64,000 nt of DNA, taken from an uncultured Geobacteraceae bacterium (lineage in GTDB: Bacteria > Desulfobacterota > Desulfuromonadia > Geobacterales > Pseudopelobacteraceae). The stretch is taken from contig CAIQWT010000087.1 in assembly GCA_903875605.1 (NCBI GenBank), positions 1-64,000 on the forward strand, given 5' to 3'. The notes beneath the pieces are model-generated. The model was not told the DNA's origin. It saw only the letters and a program-made list of their open reading frames with translations, and ran no database searches. Position numbers and translations under genes: made by a program. Of this stretch, positions 43,582 through 52,631 are shown piece after piece; within the stretch, counting starts at the first letter, position 1, and the number at the start of each line of letters is the position of its first letter.

Positions 43582-43645
43582 GGCTTAATTCTTCTTGCTA
43601 CTTGGATTTGTATTGCTCACGCTGGAGACCCCTTTGGCCATTCCC

Positions 43646-44608
43646 TCAAATTCCGAGTACCTCAGACATATGGAGCAGGTCCTCATTTAATTTTTTCTGC
43701 CCACCTTTTACTACCATTTCAAGTAGCGTGGTAGTAAGCGAATTTGCCGACAATCCGACCATTACACCTTTTGTTCCGGAAAGCAGTAACTCCACAGACT
43801 TCATGCCGAAGCGGCTCCCTAGCAAACGGTCAAAAACGGAAGGCGCCCCACCCCGCTGATAGTGTCCGAGGACTGTTACGCGAGTCTCAAAACCTACCGC
43901 GTTTTTGATACCGTCAGCAACCTCCTGAGCATGCCCGGCACCCTCTGCCATAATGATCAAGGCGTTAGTCCTGCCTTCGTCATAGCGTTGACGCAGCTGG
44001 TGACACATTTCATTAAGATCAAGCTCCACCTCCGGAACAATGGCAAATTCGGCTCCGGTAGCAATCGCTGTGGTCGAAGCAAGATAACCGGAGTTCCGTC
44101 CCATGACTTCAACAATAAAAGCCCTATCGTGAGAACTCGCAGTGTCCTTGATGCAGTCAACGGCATAGATAATATTGTTGAGCGCCGTATCAACGCCCAG
44201 CGCCATATCGGTATACGCGATATCATTATCAATACTGGCAGGCACGCCTATTACCGGGAAACCCATTTTTTCAAGTGCCAGCGCGCCGTTCAATGAACCA
44301 TCGCCACCGATAACAATCAACCCCTCTACTCTTTCTTTAAGCAGATTATCAAGCGCTTTCCTTCGTCCCTCCTCGGTGCGGAATTCCGCCGAACGTGCTG
44401 ACTGAAGAAATGTTCCGCCACGTTGCAATGTACCGGATACAGCCTGTGAATCGAGAACAATGAAATCGTTTTTAAGGAGACCGGCGTACCCTTTTCGGTA
44501 TCCGATCATCTCGATATCGTTGGCAATAGCGGTACGGGCCGCAGCGCGTATGGTGGCATTCATACCGGAACAGTCGCCACCACTGGTTAGAATTGCAAGT
44601 CGTTTCAA
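43646..44608 (-). CDS. pfkA: ATP-dependent 6-phosphofructokinase
   Basis: 320 residues. It has the nucleotide site GGDCSGMNATIRA, VIGGDGSLNGALAL (a glycine, not the aspartate of PPi-dependent enzymes, so ATP-dependent) and the substrate loop IDNDIAYTDMALGVDTAL. VEVMGRNSGYLA is also present. It makes fructose 1,6-bisphosphate. It lies near glycogen phosphorylase, consistent with sugar storage breakdown feeding glycolysis. Confidence 0.93.
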   Translation of the reverse strand: MKRLAILTSGGDCSGMNATIRAAARTAIANDIEMIGYRKGYAGLLKNDFIVLDSQAVSGTLQRGGTFLQSARSAEFRTEEGRRKALDNLLKERVEGLIVIGGDGSLNGALALEKMGFPVIGVPASIDNDIAYTDMALGVDTALNNIIYAVDCIKDTASSHDRAFIVEVMGRNSGYLASTTAIATGAEFAIVPEVELDLNEMCHQLRQRYDEGRTNALIIMAEGAGHAQEVADGIKNAVGFETRVTVLGHYQRGGAPSVFDRLLGSRFGMKSVELLLSGTKGVMVGLSANSLTTTLLEMVVKGGQKKLNEDLLHMSEVLGI

Positions 44609-44646
44609 AGTAAATCCTCCACATTCATTGGAATATTATCAGCTAT

Positions 44647-45102
44647 TTAGAAAAATAGTTTTGTAAGCGCCGCACTGCGAAAATCAAATATTCGCTTGAG
44701 GCGAGGTGCTACGAACAGACGATTTACAAACCTGGCCATTTGGTCATGGGAGAGCAGATAATGAACAAGATCGTAAATTTCGACTCCCCCCTCAACTTCA
44801 CGAAAACGGTGCTGATGATGCCAAAACCGATACGGGCCGAAACGCTGCTCATCAACAAAGAAGCCGGGGTGTTCGACATGGGTGATTTCTGTTGTCCAGT
44901 TGACAGCTACTCGCAACAGCGGGCGTACTGTATAGGTGATTATCTGTCCTGAATAGATGCTGTTCTGCTGTGGCGACGTAATGCGGAAGTCCATCTCCGG
45001 AGGCGTGATTTTAACCAGATTGGCTGGATTTGAAAAAAACTTCCAAGCGGTTTCAAGCGTAATCGGCAAAATCTGGGTACGTTCAAGAGTAAACGGTTTC
45101 AT
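44647..45102 (-). CDS. SRPBCC (START-like) ligand-binding protein
   Basis: 151 residues. It has a START/Bet v1-type fold (ILPITLETAWKFFSNPANLVKITPPEMDF, then RPLLRVAVNWTTEITHVEHP). Close relatives are called cyclase/dehydrase or coenzyme-Q-binding-like proteins. There is no membrane segment or catalytic motif. Its start overlaps rarA by four bases. The ligand is unknown. Confidence 0.8.
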   Translation of the reverse strand: MKPFTLERTQILPITLETAWKFFSNPANLVKITPPEMDFRITSPQQNSIYSGQIITYTVRPLLRVAVNWTTEITHVEHPGFFVDEQRFGPYRFWHHQHRFREVEGGVEIYDLVHYLLSHDQMARFVNRLFVAPRLKRIFDFRSAALTKLFF

Positions 45103-46439
45103 ATTTTTTTACTCCTGTTTTTAAGCCAATCCATCCGTTCCACTATGCTCTTTTCATAACCATGACCCTTTGGTGCGTAAAATACATGCCCTGTCAGCTT
45201 TTCCGGAAGACACTCCTGGCCTGCGTAACCATCCTCATAGTCATGAGCATATTGGTAACCATTTCCGTATCCCTGTTCTTTCATCAGTTGTGTCGGCGCA
45301 TTGCGGATATGCAGCGGTACTGGCAGAGCCCCGCTTTTACGAACTTCCGCCAGGGATGCATTAATACCGGCATACGATGCATTTGATTTGGGGGCGGTAG
45401 CCAGATAGGTGACCGCTTGCCCCATAATGATGCGCCCTTCCGGCATACCGATAACCTGGAACGCCTGCAGCGCCGCCACGGCCATCTGTAGCGCCCGTGG
45501 GTCTGCGTTACCGATATCCTCCGAAGCAAGAATAATCATGCGGCGGAGAATAAAGATCGGATCCTCACCAGCCTCCAGCATACGTGCAAGCCAGTATAGG
45601 GCTGCATCAGGATCACTGCCGCGCATTGATTTTATAAAAGCAGAGATAACATTATAATGCTCTTCCCCCCCCTTGTCATAAAGCAAAGCCTTTTTCTGGA
45701 GCGCTTCATGAGCAACTCCAAGGGTTATTTCCGTTTGGCCCTGCTCAATTAATCCGGCAGCGACCTCCAGCGTGTTCAATGCAGAGCGGGCATCACCTCC
45801 AGACTGTTCAGCGAGAAAATCAAGGGTTTCATCAGTCGCTGTAAGTGCAAGTTTACCAAGACCACGTTCAGAATCATTAAGCGCCTGCAGCAGCAACTCG
45901 CACACAGCATCAGAATCAAGCTGTCTAAGTGTTAGAACGCGGCATCGTGACAGTAGTGGCGCGATAACTTCGAAAGACGGGTTTTCGGTTGTGGCACCGA
46001 TTACAGTGACAACTCCTTTTTCAATATACGGAAGGAACGCGTCCTGTTGAGATTTATTGAAGCGGTGTATTTCATCGATAAACAAGATAGTTCGAATACC
46101 TTGAGCCGAATAGCGTTCTGCTTCACGGAATGTTTCCCGGATTTCTTTTACGCCTGAGAGAATGGCAGAAAAGAAGATGAAATGTGATTTGGTTTCGGCC
46201 GCGATAATATGAGCCAGTGTAGTTTTACCGCAACCTGGTGGGCCCCATAGTATCAGAGATGCCAGGGAATCAGTTTCAATCATGCGCCTCAGAATTCGAC
46301 CTTCACCGACAAGATGTTCCTGTCCGGAAAATTCGGCAACCGTACGCGGCCGCATGCGCTCGGCAAGCGGTGCATATGGAGATATTTCTGCGGGGATACA
46401 TACTCCGGAGTTTTGCTCCCAAAGATCGGGCGTATTCAT
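45099..46439 (-). CDS. rarA: Replication-associated recombination protein A (AAA ATPase)
   Basis: 446 residues. PLAERMRPRTVAEFSGQEHL starts the family. Walker A is GPPGCGKTTLAHII, Walker B LFIDEIHRFNK and sensor GATTENPSFEV. The C-terminal MgsA domain has YDKGGEEHYNVISAFIKSMRGSDPDAALYW. It acts at stalled replication forks. It starts 13 bases after the glgP stop. Confidence 0.94.
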   Translation of the reverse strand: MNTPDLWEQNSGVCIPAEISPYAPLAERMRPRTVAEFSGQEHLVGEGRILRRMIETDSLASLILWGPPGCGKTTLAHIIAAETKSHFIFFSAILSGVKEIRETFREAERYSAQGIRTILFIDEIHRFNKSQQDAFLPYIEKGVVTVIGATTENPSFEVIAPLLSRCRVLTLRQLDSDAVCELLLQALNDSERGLGKLALTATDETLDFLAEQSGGDARSALNTLEVAAGLIEQGQTEITLGVAHEALQKKALLYDKGGEEHYNVISAFIKSMRGSDPDAALYWLARMLEAGEDPIFILRRMIILASEDIGNADPRALQMAVAALQAFQVIGMPEGRIIMGQAVTYLATAPKSNASYAGINASLAEVRKSGALPVPLHIRNAPTQLMKEQGYGNGYQYAHDYEDGYAGQECLPEKLTGHVFYAPKGHGYEKSIVERMDWLKNRSKKI

Positions 46440-46452
46440 GGCTCAGCCCTTC

Positions 46453-48954
46453 CTATTTCAAGTCTCGTCGGCTGTGACGGCTGATTTTTTCGGGTTTAAT
46501 GTCCCATATTTCACTAGCATATTCGGCAACAGTACGGTCACTGGAAAATTTACCCATAGCAGCTGTGTTAAGAATTGAGGTGCGCGCCCAACGGTTAGGC
46601 TGTTGATACAACATGTCAACTTCGTCCTGACAAGCAATATAGGAAGCGTAATCCGCTAGCAGCAGGTAATGGTCAAGGTTTAGTAATGTATCAACAATCG
46701 GCTTGAAAAGAGTGTGATCATCGCTTGAAAAAGTGCCGTCACCAATCATATCGATAGCCTTTTTAAGCTCTGGATTATGGGTATAGTAATCTTGCGGCTG
46801 GTAACCGGCTTTTTTAAGACCGGCAACCTGATTGGCGTTAAGGCCGAAAATGAAAATATTTTCTCGGCCTACTTCTTCCATGATCTCAATGTTAGCACCA
46901 TCGAGTGTACCGACAGTCAGTGCTCCGTTCAGTGAATATTTCATGTTTCCTGTACCGGACGCTTCAGTGCCGGCGGTGGAAATCTGCTCGGAAAGATCGG
47001 ATGCCGGGAAAATCATCTCCGCCAGCGTAACATTGTAATTACCAAGAAATATGACTTTTAACAGACCATTGACCGCCGGATCGTTGTTGACAACAGATCC
47101 TACAGAGTTAATTAACTTGATGATCAGTTTGGCCATATAGTAGGACGGAGACGCTTTACCACCAAAAATAACGGTTCGCGGCGCAAAGTTGCCTCCAGGA
47201 TTGGCCTTGATGCGGTTATATCTGGTGATGATGTGAAGTACGTTGAGAAGTTGCCGTTTATACTCATGAATACGCTTCGTCTGGCAATCAAACATCGAAT
47301 CGGGTGATACGTCGACACCATTATGTAGAAGAATACAGCCGGCGAGCCTTACTTTGTTGGCACGTTTGACCTCAATCCACTGCTGCTGAAACTCAACATC
47401 TTCAGCCAGTGGAATCAGCTTTTTCAGTTCATCCAGATTGGTAACCCACCCCTCACCTATCTTCGAAGATATCAAGTCGGCCAACCAGCGGTTGCAGTAT
47501 TTAAGCCAACGGCGCTGAGTTATCCCGTTCGTCTTGTTATTGAAGCGTTCAGGCCAAAGTTCGTAAAAATCGTGAAACAGATCATTTTTAAGAATTTCAG
47601 AATGCAATACCGAAACGCCATTAACCGAGTGACTACCGACAATGGCCAGGTGCGCCATGCGTATGAAGCGCCCGCCATCCTCGCCTATGATCGACATCCT
47701 CCGCAGGCGGTCGTTATCACCAGGAAACCGCTCAATTATCTGCTGGATAAAAATTTCGTTTATCCGGTAAATGATTTGCAGATGTCGCGGCAAAATCCTC
47801 TCCATCGTCTCTACCGGCCACTTTTCAAGCGCTTCAGGGAGCACCGTATGGTTAGTGTATGCAAAGGTATTCAAGGCAATTTTCCAAGCGTCATCCCAGC
47901 AGAGCCGCTTGTCATCAAGCAGAATCCGCATCAGCTCCGGAATTGCCAGAGTCGGGTGAGTATCATTCAGCTGAATTGCAACTTTTTCCGGTAGGATATG
48001 AAGATTGTCGTGCTTTTTCTCAAAGCGATAGAAGATGTCTTGCACCGTGGCAGAAGAAAGGAAATATTCCTGGCGAAGACGCAGCTCTTTCCCCTCGGCC
48101 ATATGGTCGGCGGGGTAAAGCACTTTTGAAATATTTTCGGTGTGCATTTTAGATTCAACAGCACCCATATAATTTCCCTGATTAAACGAACCAAGTTCGA
48201 AATCACGTGTCGACTTGGCACTCCATAGCCGCATGGTGTTTACTGTCTCATTACCGTAACCAGGAATCGGGAAATCATACGCCAACGCCATGACATCAGT
48301 GGTATCAACCCATGAATAGCGTATTTCCCCATGTTCATCACGATAGTTTTCAATACGGCCGAAAAATTTTATCTGATGCAGATGTTCCTGACGATCAAAT
48401 TCCCACGGATTACCGTAACGCAGCCAGTTATCGGGATACTCTGCCTGTGCCCCGTTGAGGATCTTTTGATAAAACATCCCGTATTCATAGCGGATACCAT
48501 AACCGTAAGCGGGTAGGCTCATTGTGGCCATTGAATCAAGGAAACAGGCGGCAAGGCGCCCCAGACCACCATTGCCGAGTCCGGCATCCCATTCCTGTTC
48601 CTGCAGCTCCTCAACATCGATACCCATCTGTTTGAGAGCTGTTTGCCATTCCTCCATAATCCCAAGATTGATCAGGCTGTTACCAAGCGTACGCCCCATC
48701 AGGAATTCCATGGAAATATAATAAACCCGTTTGGCATCGTTGATATAATAAGATTGCTGTGTATCAAGCCAGCGGTTGACAAGGACATCACGCACCGCAT
48801 AGGCCAACGCCAGATAGAGGTCCGCTTTTGTGGCGGTAAACTTGTCCTTTACCAGTGTATATTGCAGATGACGTAGGAAGGAGCGCTGAAGATCGGCTGT
48901 GGTAGGCTTTACATCACAGGGCGGATTGGTCTCTTCGTTGGTCATGGCATCCAT
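46453..48954 (-). CDS. glgP: Glycogen phosphorylase
   Basis: 833 residues, full length. [21 protein letters not shown] is the N-terminal family motif and [27 protein letters not shown] holds the pyridoxal phosphate lysine. It releases glucose-1-phosphate from glycogen. It is the first gene of the glgP-rarA-SRPBCC run. Glycogen synthesis genes are not in the window. Confidence 0.96.
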   Translation of the reverse strand: MDAMTNEETNPPCDVKPTTADLQRSFLRHLQYTLVKDKFTATKADLYLALAYAVRDVLVNRWLDTQQSYYINDAKRVYYISMEFLMGRTLGNSLINLGIMEEWQTALKQMGIDVEELQEQEWDAGLGNGGLGRLAACFLDSMATMSLPAYGYGIRYEYGMFYQKILNGAQAEYPDNWLRYGNPWEFDRQEHLHQIKFFGRIENYRDEHGEIRYSWVDTTDVMALAYDFPIPGYGNETVNTMRLWSAKSTRDFELGSFNQGNYMGAVESKMHTENISKVLYPADHMAEGKELRLRQEYFLSSATVQDIFYRFEKKHDNLHILPEKVAIQLNDTHPTLAIPELMRILLDDKRLCWDDAWKIALNTFAYTNHTVLPEALEKWPVETMERILPRHLQIIYRINEIFIQQIIERFPGDNDRLRRMSIIGEDGGRFIRMAHLAIVGSHSVNGVSVLHSEILKNDLFHDFYELWPERFNNKTNGITQRRWLKYCNRWLADLISSKIGEGWVTNLDELKKLIPLAEDVEFQQQWIEVKRANKVRLAGCILLHNGVDVSPDSMFDCQTKRIHEYKRQLLNVLHIITRYNRIKANPGGNFAPRTVIFGGKASPSYYMAKLIIKLINSVGSVVNNDPAVNGLLKVIFLGNYNVTLAEMIFPASDLSEQISTAGTEASGTGNMKYSLNGALTVGTLDGANIEIMEEVGRENIFIFGLNANQVAGLKKAGYQPQDYYTHNPELKKAIDMIGDGTFSSDDHTLFKPIVDTLLNLDHYLLLADYASYIACQDEVDMLYQQPNRWARTSILNTAAMGKFSSDRTVAEYASEIWDIKPEKISRHSRRDLK

Positions 48955-49132
48955 CCTTTTAGTTCGTGTTAAAGTGTTTCTCCATTTGAAATAAAAAAAC
49001 TACTTCGATAACGCACATATCCTGTTTATAAAAGGGCGTGACATAGTTTCGGACGAAGAACTATATATATTTCTAACTCTTAATGCAAGGATCAGCATTT
49101 CAATTCAGCATAATCTCTGCTATGGTGAGGGC

Positions 49133-49591
49133 ATGGGCGAAAAACTGATTTGTAATAATAAGAAAGCTTATCACGATTATTTTATAGAAGAAAAGTTCGA
49201 AGCTGGTCTGGTACTGCAGGGGACTGAAGTAAAGTCACTGCGGGCCGGAATGGCAAACTTGAATGATTCGTTCATGCTGGTACGTGACGGTGAGGCATTT
49301 TTACACAACCTGAACATTTCCCAGTATGAATTCGGCAACCGGCAAAATCACCAGACGGATCGCAATCGCAAACTGCTGCTGCATAGACGGGAGATTGACC
49401 GCCTGTTTAGTAGAATACGAGAAAAAGGGCTATCGGTCATCCCGCTGCGTCTTTATTTTAAAGACGGCCTGGTCAAGGTTGAGATAGGGCTTGCTAAAGG
49501 TAAAAAGCTGTACGACAAACGGGAGGATATGAAAACAAAGGACAGCCAGCGTGAGATGGCGCAGGCACTGAAGGCCAGAAACAGGGATTGA
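49133..49591 (+). CDS. smpB: SsrA-binding protein SmpB
   Basis: 152 residues. CNNKKAYHDYFIEEKFEAGLVLQGTEVKSLRAG and the basic tail (KLYDKREDMKTKDSQREMAQALKARNRD) are diagnostic. SmpB carries tmRNA into stalled ribosomes. Its RNA partner ssrA is 3 kb downstream on the same strand, separated by decayed mobile DNA. The ATG follows GAGGGC closely. Confidence 0.96.
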   Translation: MGEKLICNNKKAYHDYFIEEKFEAGLVLQGTEVKSLRAGMANLNDSFMLVRDGEAFLHNLNISQYEFGNRQNHQTDRNRKLLLHRREIDRLFSRIREKGLSVIPLRLYFKDGLVKVEIGLAKGKKLYDKREDMKTKDSQREMAQALKARNRD

Positions 49592-49621
49592 AAGCCTGCA
49601 CTGCATTAGTCCTGAGAGCAA

Positions 49622-50181
49622 TCAAATAAGAATTAACTTTTTACGTTTTGTGACCACCTCAACAATTTTATCAACTGTAGCGTTGCTGCCATACACCGAA
49701 TCAAATTCCTTCAGAGCCACCTTGAGTGCCAAATCAATGTCACGTTGCATAATAGCGTTCGTCCTGGCAACCAGCTTGATATTGATATCAAGAAAATCGG
49801 CCATCGTTTTCCTGTCATCTCTAGTGATTTGTTCGGTATTAAATTGTCGTCCGATAGACATGGCAACATCATTATCATGGCTATCCCCATATACAGTCGT
49901 TGAGAGAATGTCATAGAAAGGGGCTAGCCAGATTCCGGTCTGGCTCAAAAGCATTGACAGATTCTTTGCGTGAGCGTCGGCGTTGCCAATAAGGACATTG
50001 AACGACACCCACTTTAGCAACTGATCGAGATCATCCGTAATGTCGGAACTGTGCTCCCGTATCTTCTGCACACAAAGCTCAAGACTAGGACCACCTTGCT
50101 CTGATACTTAACGCACGGATCCACCCTCAACAACTGACAAAAATCTTCCTGAAGTATCCTTTTCAACTTATCACAAACGAA
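49622..50181 (-). pseudogene. HipA-like kinase, C-terminal fragment with frameshift
   Basis: The intact part (149 codons from GTG 50071) has NVLIGNADAHAKNLSML and LAPFYDILSTTVY, the catalytic and DFG-like region of HipA. Upstream it continues in frame as SEQGGPSLELC, hits a TAA at about 50108, and the preceding match (KRILQEDFCQLLRVDPCVKYQS) is in another frame. So one frameshift separates the parts, and the N-terminal domain and hipB are gone. Intact HipA phosphorylates glutamyl-tRNA synthetase; this copy should be inactive. Confidence 0.8.
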
Positions 50182-50483
50182 CCAAAAGTCCTATTTACGC
50201 TGAGCCAAAACAGAACCTTATCAAAGGGAAAGATGGATATAGTCATCTTTTCGGGAAATTGTTCCAGCGCCACAACAGGAATCATATCACTGCTAACCCT
50301 AAAAGTTGCTTCCACTCATTTCATCACACTCTAGCGGACTCCCTTAAACAACTGGAATGCAATGAGACCGTGATTGTTGAGATTTTAGGGCATCGAAATG
50401 AATCCATAACGACCGGCAGATATGGGAAAAGGTACCATCCGAGAATATTACTCGATGCTCTCCGACTGCTAAATTATTCATAA
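50172..50483 (+). pseudogene. Tyrosine recombinase (integrase), C-terminal fragment
   Basis: The translation reads GKDGYSHLFGKLFQRHNRNHI, then FHSFHHTLADSLKQ and ILGHRNESITTGRYGKRY, ending LLDALRLLNYS. This is the catalytic C-terminus of a phage-type integrase with the box II histidine, GH and the nucleophile tyrosine. The essential arginine of HxxR is histidine (HSFHHT). There is no N-terminal half and no start codon before 50259, so it is a dead fragment that abuts the hipA remnant. Confidence 0.75.
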
Positions 50484-50825
50484 TTATAGTCTTCAGTTAT
50501 GACATCAATGGACTAATGTATTTTTACTGATGGTAATATCACTTTCGCACCTATTCAAATTACTGCCGCTAAAGTTCAAAATCACCACCTAACTCCCCAC
50601 TATCAGCATATTGAACTTAAATAGTGCTTACCATTCTAGTTCTTCCCACTATCTATTACGCTGGTTTTGTAGCAGGTGTGGTTCAATATTGGGTATGGAT
50701 TTATATTTTGTAAAGAAAGTAAAACGTCCTAGAATTTCCATCATTTTATATTTTTGTGTTCTTAATTCCTGAATGCCTAAATATTGGGCATTTCAATATA
50801 TAGTATAGAGTTATACAGAGTAATT
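50484..50825. other. AT-rich gap without a gene
   Basis: I see no convincing reading frame on either strand. A small inverted repeat (AATGCC at 50772 and GGCATT at 50787) lies 35 bases past the stop of the PAS gene and may act in its 3' end, but it has no T tract. Confidence 0.5.
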
Positions 50826-51395
50826 TTATTTCATACCCTTTATCTCAGCCATAGCTTCATCGAAGCAACATTTACATAAACCATGAGTTAGTTGAGGTAC
50901 GCGTTCATTATCAAAGATCTTCAGTGTATTTATCGCTACATCAGTTTCTTCCCACTCAGTTTCTGAGACGGCAATCTTTTTACATACACTACATATTCGG
51001 ATCAGTTTGTCAGATCGCTCGACATCATTATTGAGTAACGCTACTATTTCCCTAGATTCTGTTCTGAGAATTTGGCTTTGAAACTCAATGGTATCGTCTT
51101 CTAGTGGTATAACAGATAGTTGAAGATAGCGGCAGATGCTTGGAGAGTCACATCTAAATAGTAATTTAACCGATTGCTTTCTACTTCGTACTTCCTTTAG
51201 TACTATTTGATACAGGTGTTTAGTTTCATCCCCACTAATGAAGTCCCACAATGAAGAGCCAATAATTTTATCTGGAGTATTGCTCTCAGCACCATTATTC
51301 TCGACAGCAAACGAAAGCCAGTTATCACTCAAACTAATGATATTGTTGTCTTTGTTTACTAAGTAGATGTAGGTTTCATCGGTATTAACATTCAT
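50826..51395 (-). CDS. PAS-like sensor protein with C-terminal cysteine motif
   Basis: 189 residues. The N-terminal part (about 1-115) looks like a PAS fold (YIYLVNKDNNIISLSDNWLSFA, GSSLWDFISGDETKHLY). The C-terminus has CSVCKK and, 35 residues on, THGLCKCC. This CxxC...HGxCxxC pattern follows PAS or receiver domains in other sensors and probably binds a metal. No output domain is present. It is AT-rich relative to neighbours, consistent with transfer. The ligand and role are unknown. Confidence 0.65.
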   Translation of the reverse strand: MNVNTDETYIYLVNKDNNIISLSDNWLSFAVENNGAESNTPDKIIGSSLWDFISGDETKHLYQIVLKEVRSRKQSVKLLFRCDSPSICRYLQLSVIPLEDDTIEFQSQILRTESREIVALLNNDVERSDKLIRICSVCKKIAVSETEWEETDVAINTLKIFDNERVPQLTHGLCKCCFDEAMAEIKGMK

Positions 51396-51560
51396 GTTAT
51401 TCCTTATGGGATTTCAGCTATTTTAGTAATACATTACTCACCTGACAGACTTGCTCACATAGTCGATGAATAACTTCAGAGCATTTTCTGTCACATCCTC
51501 AATCTGGTTATAGACTCGACCTTTTACTGTAAATGATATGGTGAATGGAGCATTGTTATG

Positions 51561-52004
51561 CTATTCCCACTTGTCTTTAACTTTAGCAGTAGCCTTCGTC
51601 TGCCACTGCATATTACTAGGATCATCTTTTCCACCACGTTTAAGAGGCACAATATGGTCAACTACATATCCTGGACGACCGTTTGGATAGCCTGATTGCT
51701 TCATAAAATCATGCTTGGGGGCGGAACTTCTTTTGATTTTTCCTTTGGAATCTCTCTGTACTCCGTAAGAAGCTTTTGAAAAACCTTGTTTATGTGTTTT
51801 AGTGGAATAGCTTCTACTGGTGGGGCTTTTCGGAGAGTAACTACTTGATGAATGACTGATGGATGAATGACCACTACTGGCCTTGTGTCCTCCTCCACGT
51901 GCTGAGGAGATATCAGGTGACATTGTTACTGCAAACATCAGAAGGCAACAGAGCATGACATTATGAACAGATTCCAAAGGTGTCACTCCTAGATGGGGCG
52001 TCAC
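51561..52004 (-). CDS. Putative exported HNH-type endonuclease
   Basis: 147 residues. A hydrophobic segment (MLCCLLMFAVTMSPD, about 17-31) is followed by a long Ser/His-rich stretch (about 36-70). The C-terminus (about 105-145) has YVVDHIVPLKRGGKDDPSNMQWQT, an HNH-like fold with DH, GG and N. Similar short exported HNH proteins occur widely; targets are unknown. The start could be later, at one of the methionines before the hydrophobic segment. In-frame coding-like sequence continues for 40 codons after its amber stop. Confidence 0.65.
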   Translation of the reverse strand: MTPHLGVTPLESVHNVMLCCLLMFAVTMSPDISSARGGGHKASSGHSSISHSSSSYSPKSPTSRSYSTKTHKQGFSKASYGVQRDSKGKIKRSSAPKHDFMKQSGYPNGRPGYVVDHIVPLKRGGKDDPSNMQWQTKATAKVKDKWE

Positions 52005-52049
52005 TACTTTTAAAAATAATCTACTTCCGCCACAGTCACGGTGGTAATA

Positions 52050-52178
52050 TTACATCTTAGGCTTCCAAATTAGCCGTACAAGCTGTTCTTTTCGTTGGCG
52101 AACAACAGATGTAGCATCATCATAATATCCCTTTTGAATTAATAGTCCATTATTTATTTTATCTTGAGTTATGGGCAG
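52050..52178 (-). pseudogene. Gene remnant, 42 codons, family not recognised
   Basis: The minus strand reads ITQDKINNGLLIQKGYYDDA, then TSVVRQRKEQLVRLIWKPKM and a stop. Composition and charge pattern look protein-coding, but a stop precedes it and there is no ATG, GTG or TTG start. I read it as the 3' end of a lost gene. Confidence 0.4.
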
Positions 52179-52304
52179 TTAGGGTCACTGGAATCGTTTA
52201 ACCCTCCCAGTAATGATAATGACACAGCAGGTAGCGGCGGGGGGAGTAACTATATACAACCCTCAGGCTTTAATCCCTCAGGTCGACTGCTCAGCTTTCT
52301 GGAC

Positions 52305-52384
52305 TTATTTAACAAACAGTGCCGGTAAATCAATTTCATAATCCAGCTTGCTCAGGTGTTCCAGTTGCCGTTTTTTTCTAACAA
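52305..52384 (-). pseudogene. Possible second integrase C-terminal tail
   Basis: The minus strand reads RKKRQLEHLSKLDYEIDLPA, then LFVK and a stop. LDYxIDLxxL is a common end of tyrosine recombinases, and the neighbouring fragment ends VDYGI, so this may be a second tail in another frame. The match is short. Confidence 0.35.
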
Positions 52385-52510
52385 TTAAATTCCGTAGTCC
52401 ACCTTCTTCATCACCTCAAGCAGCACCTCTGCCTTGAACCTCTTGCCGTATATGGACATGGTTATGGAGTCACTGGAATGACCAAATAGTTTACCGATAA
52501 TCTCAGCCCG
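52385..52510 (-). pseudogene. Tyrosine recombinase C-terminal fragment, minus strand
   Basis: 41 codons translate as RAEIIGKLFGHSSDSITMSI, then YGKRFKAEVLLEVMKKVDYG. It contains the GH box and the nucleophile tyrosine (SIYGKR). An in-frame TAA lies two codons upstream, and nothing of the N-terminal part is seen. It ends 122 bases before ssrA. Confidence 0.7.
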
Positions 52511-52554
52511 TCTTTAAGGCCTGTATCACTTGCTCAATTTGAAACCGAATTAGG

Positions 52555-52583
52555 TTGCGACTACAATTGATAACAGTTATTAT
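52555..52583 (+). promoter_or_regulatory. Probable sigma-70 promoter of ssrA
   Basis: TTGCGA (52555-52560) and TATTAT (52578-52583) are 17 bases apart. Transcription would start near 52590, giving a precursor about 40 bases longer than mature tmRNA at its 5' end. Confidence 0.5.
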
Positions 52584-52631
52584 AAGTACACACATAAGTA
52601 ACCAAATTTAAAAATAGGCACGATTACAAAT

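Larger units (their letters stand above)
49622..52510. mobile_element. Decayed integrative element between smpB and ssrA
   Basis: AT-rich stretch holding a hipA C-terminal fragment, tyrosine recombinase C-terminal fragments on both strands, two short intact genes and more scraps. The two recombinase tails read outward towards opposite directions and come from related subfamilies (both have GH...SIT...YGKR). I could not find an attachment-site duplication of the ssrA 3' end, so the boundaries are approximate. Confidence 0.55.

Noticed and set aside
52503-52610. Minus-strand frame reading NLIRFQIEQVIQALKTG before a stop
   Set aside because: Looks protein-like but I could not assign a family; it overlaps the ssrA promoter region and may be chance or another scrap.
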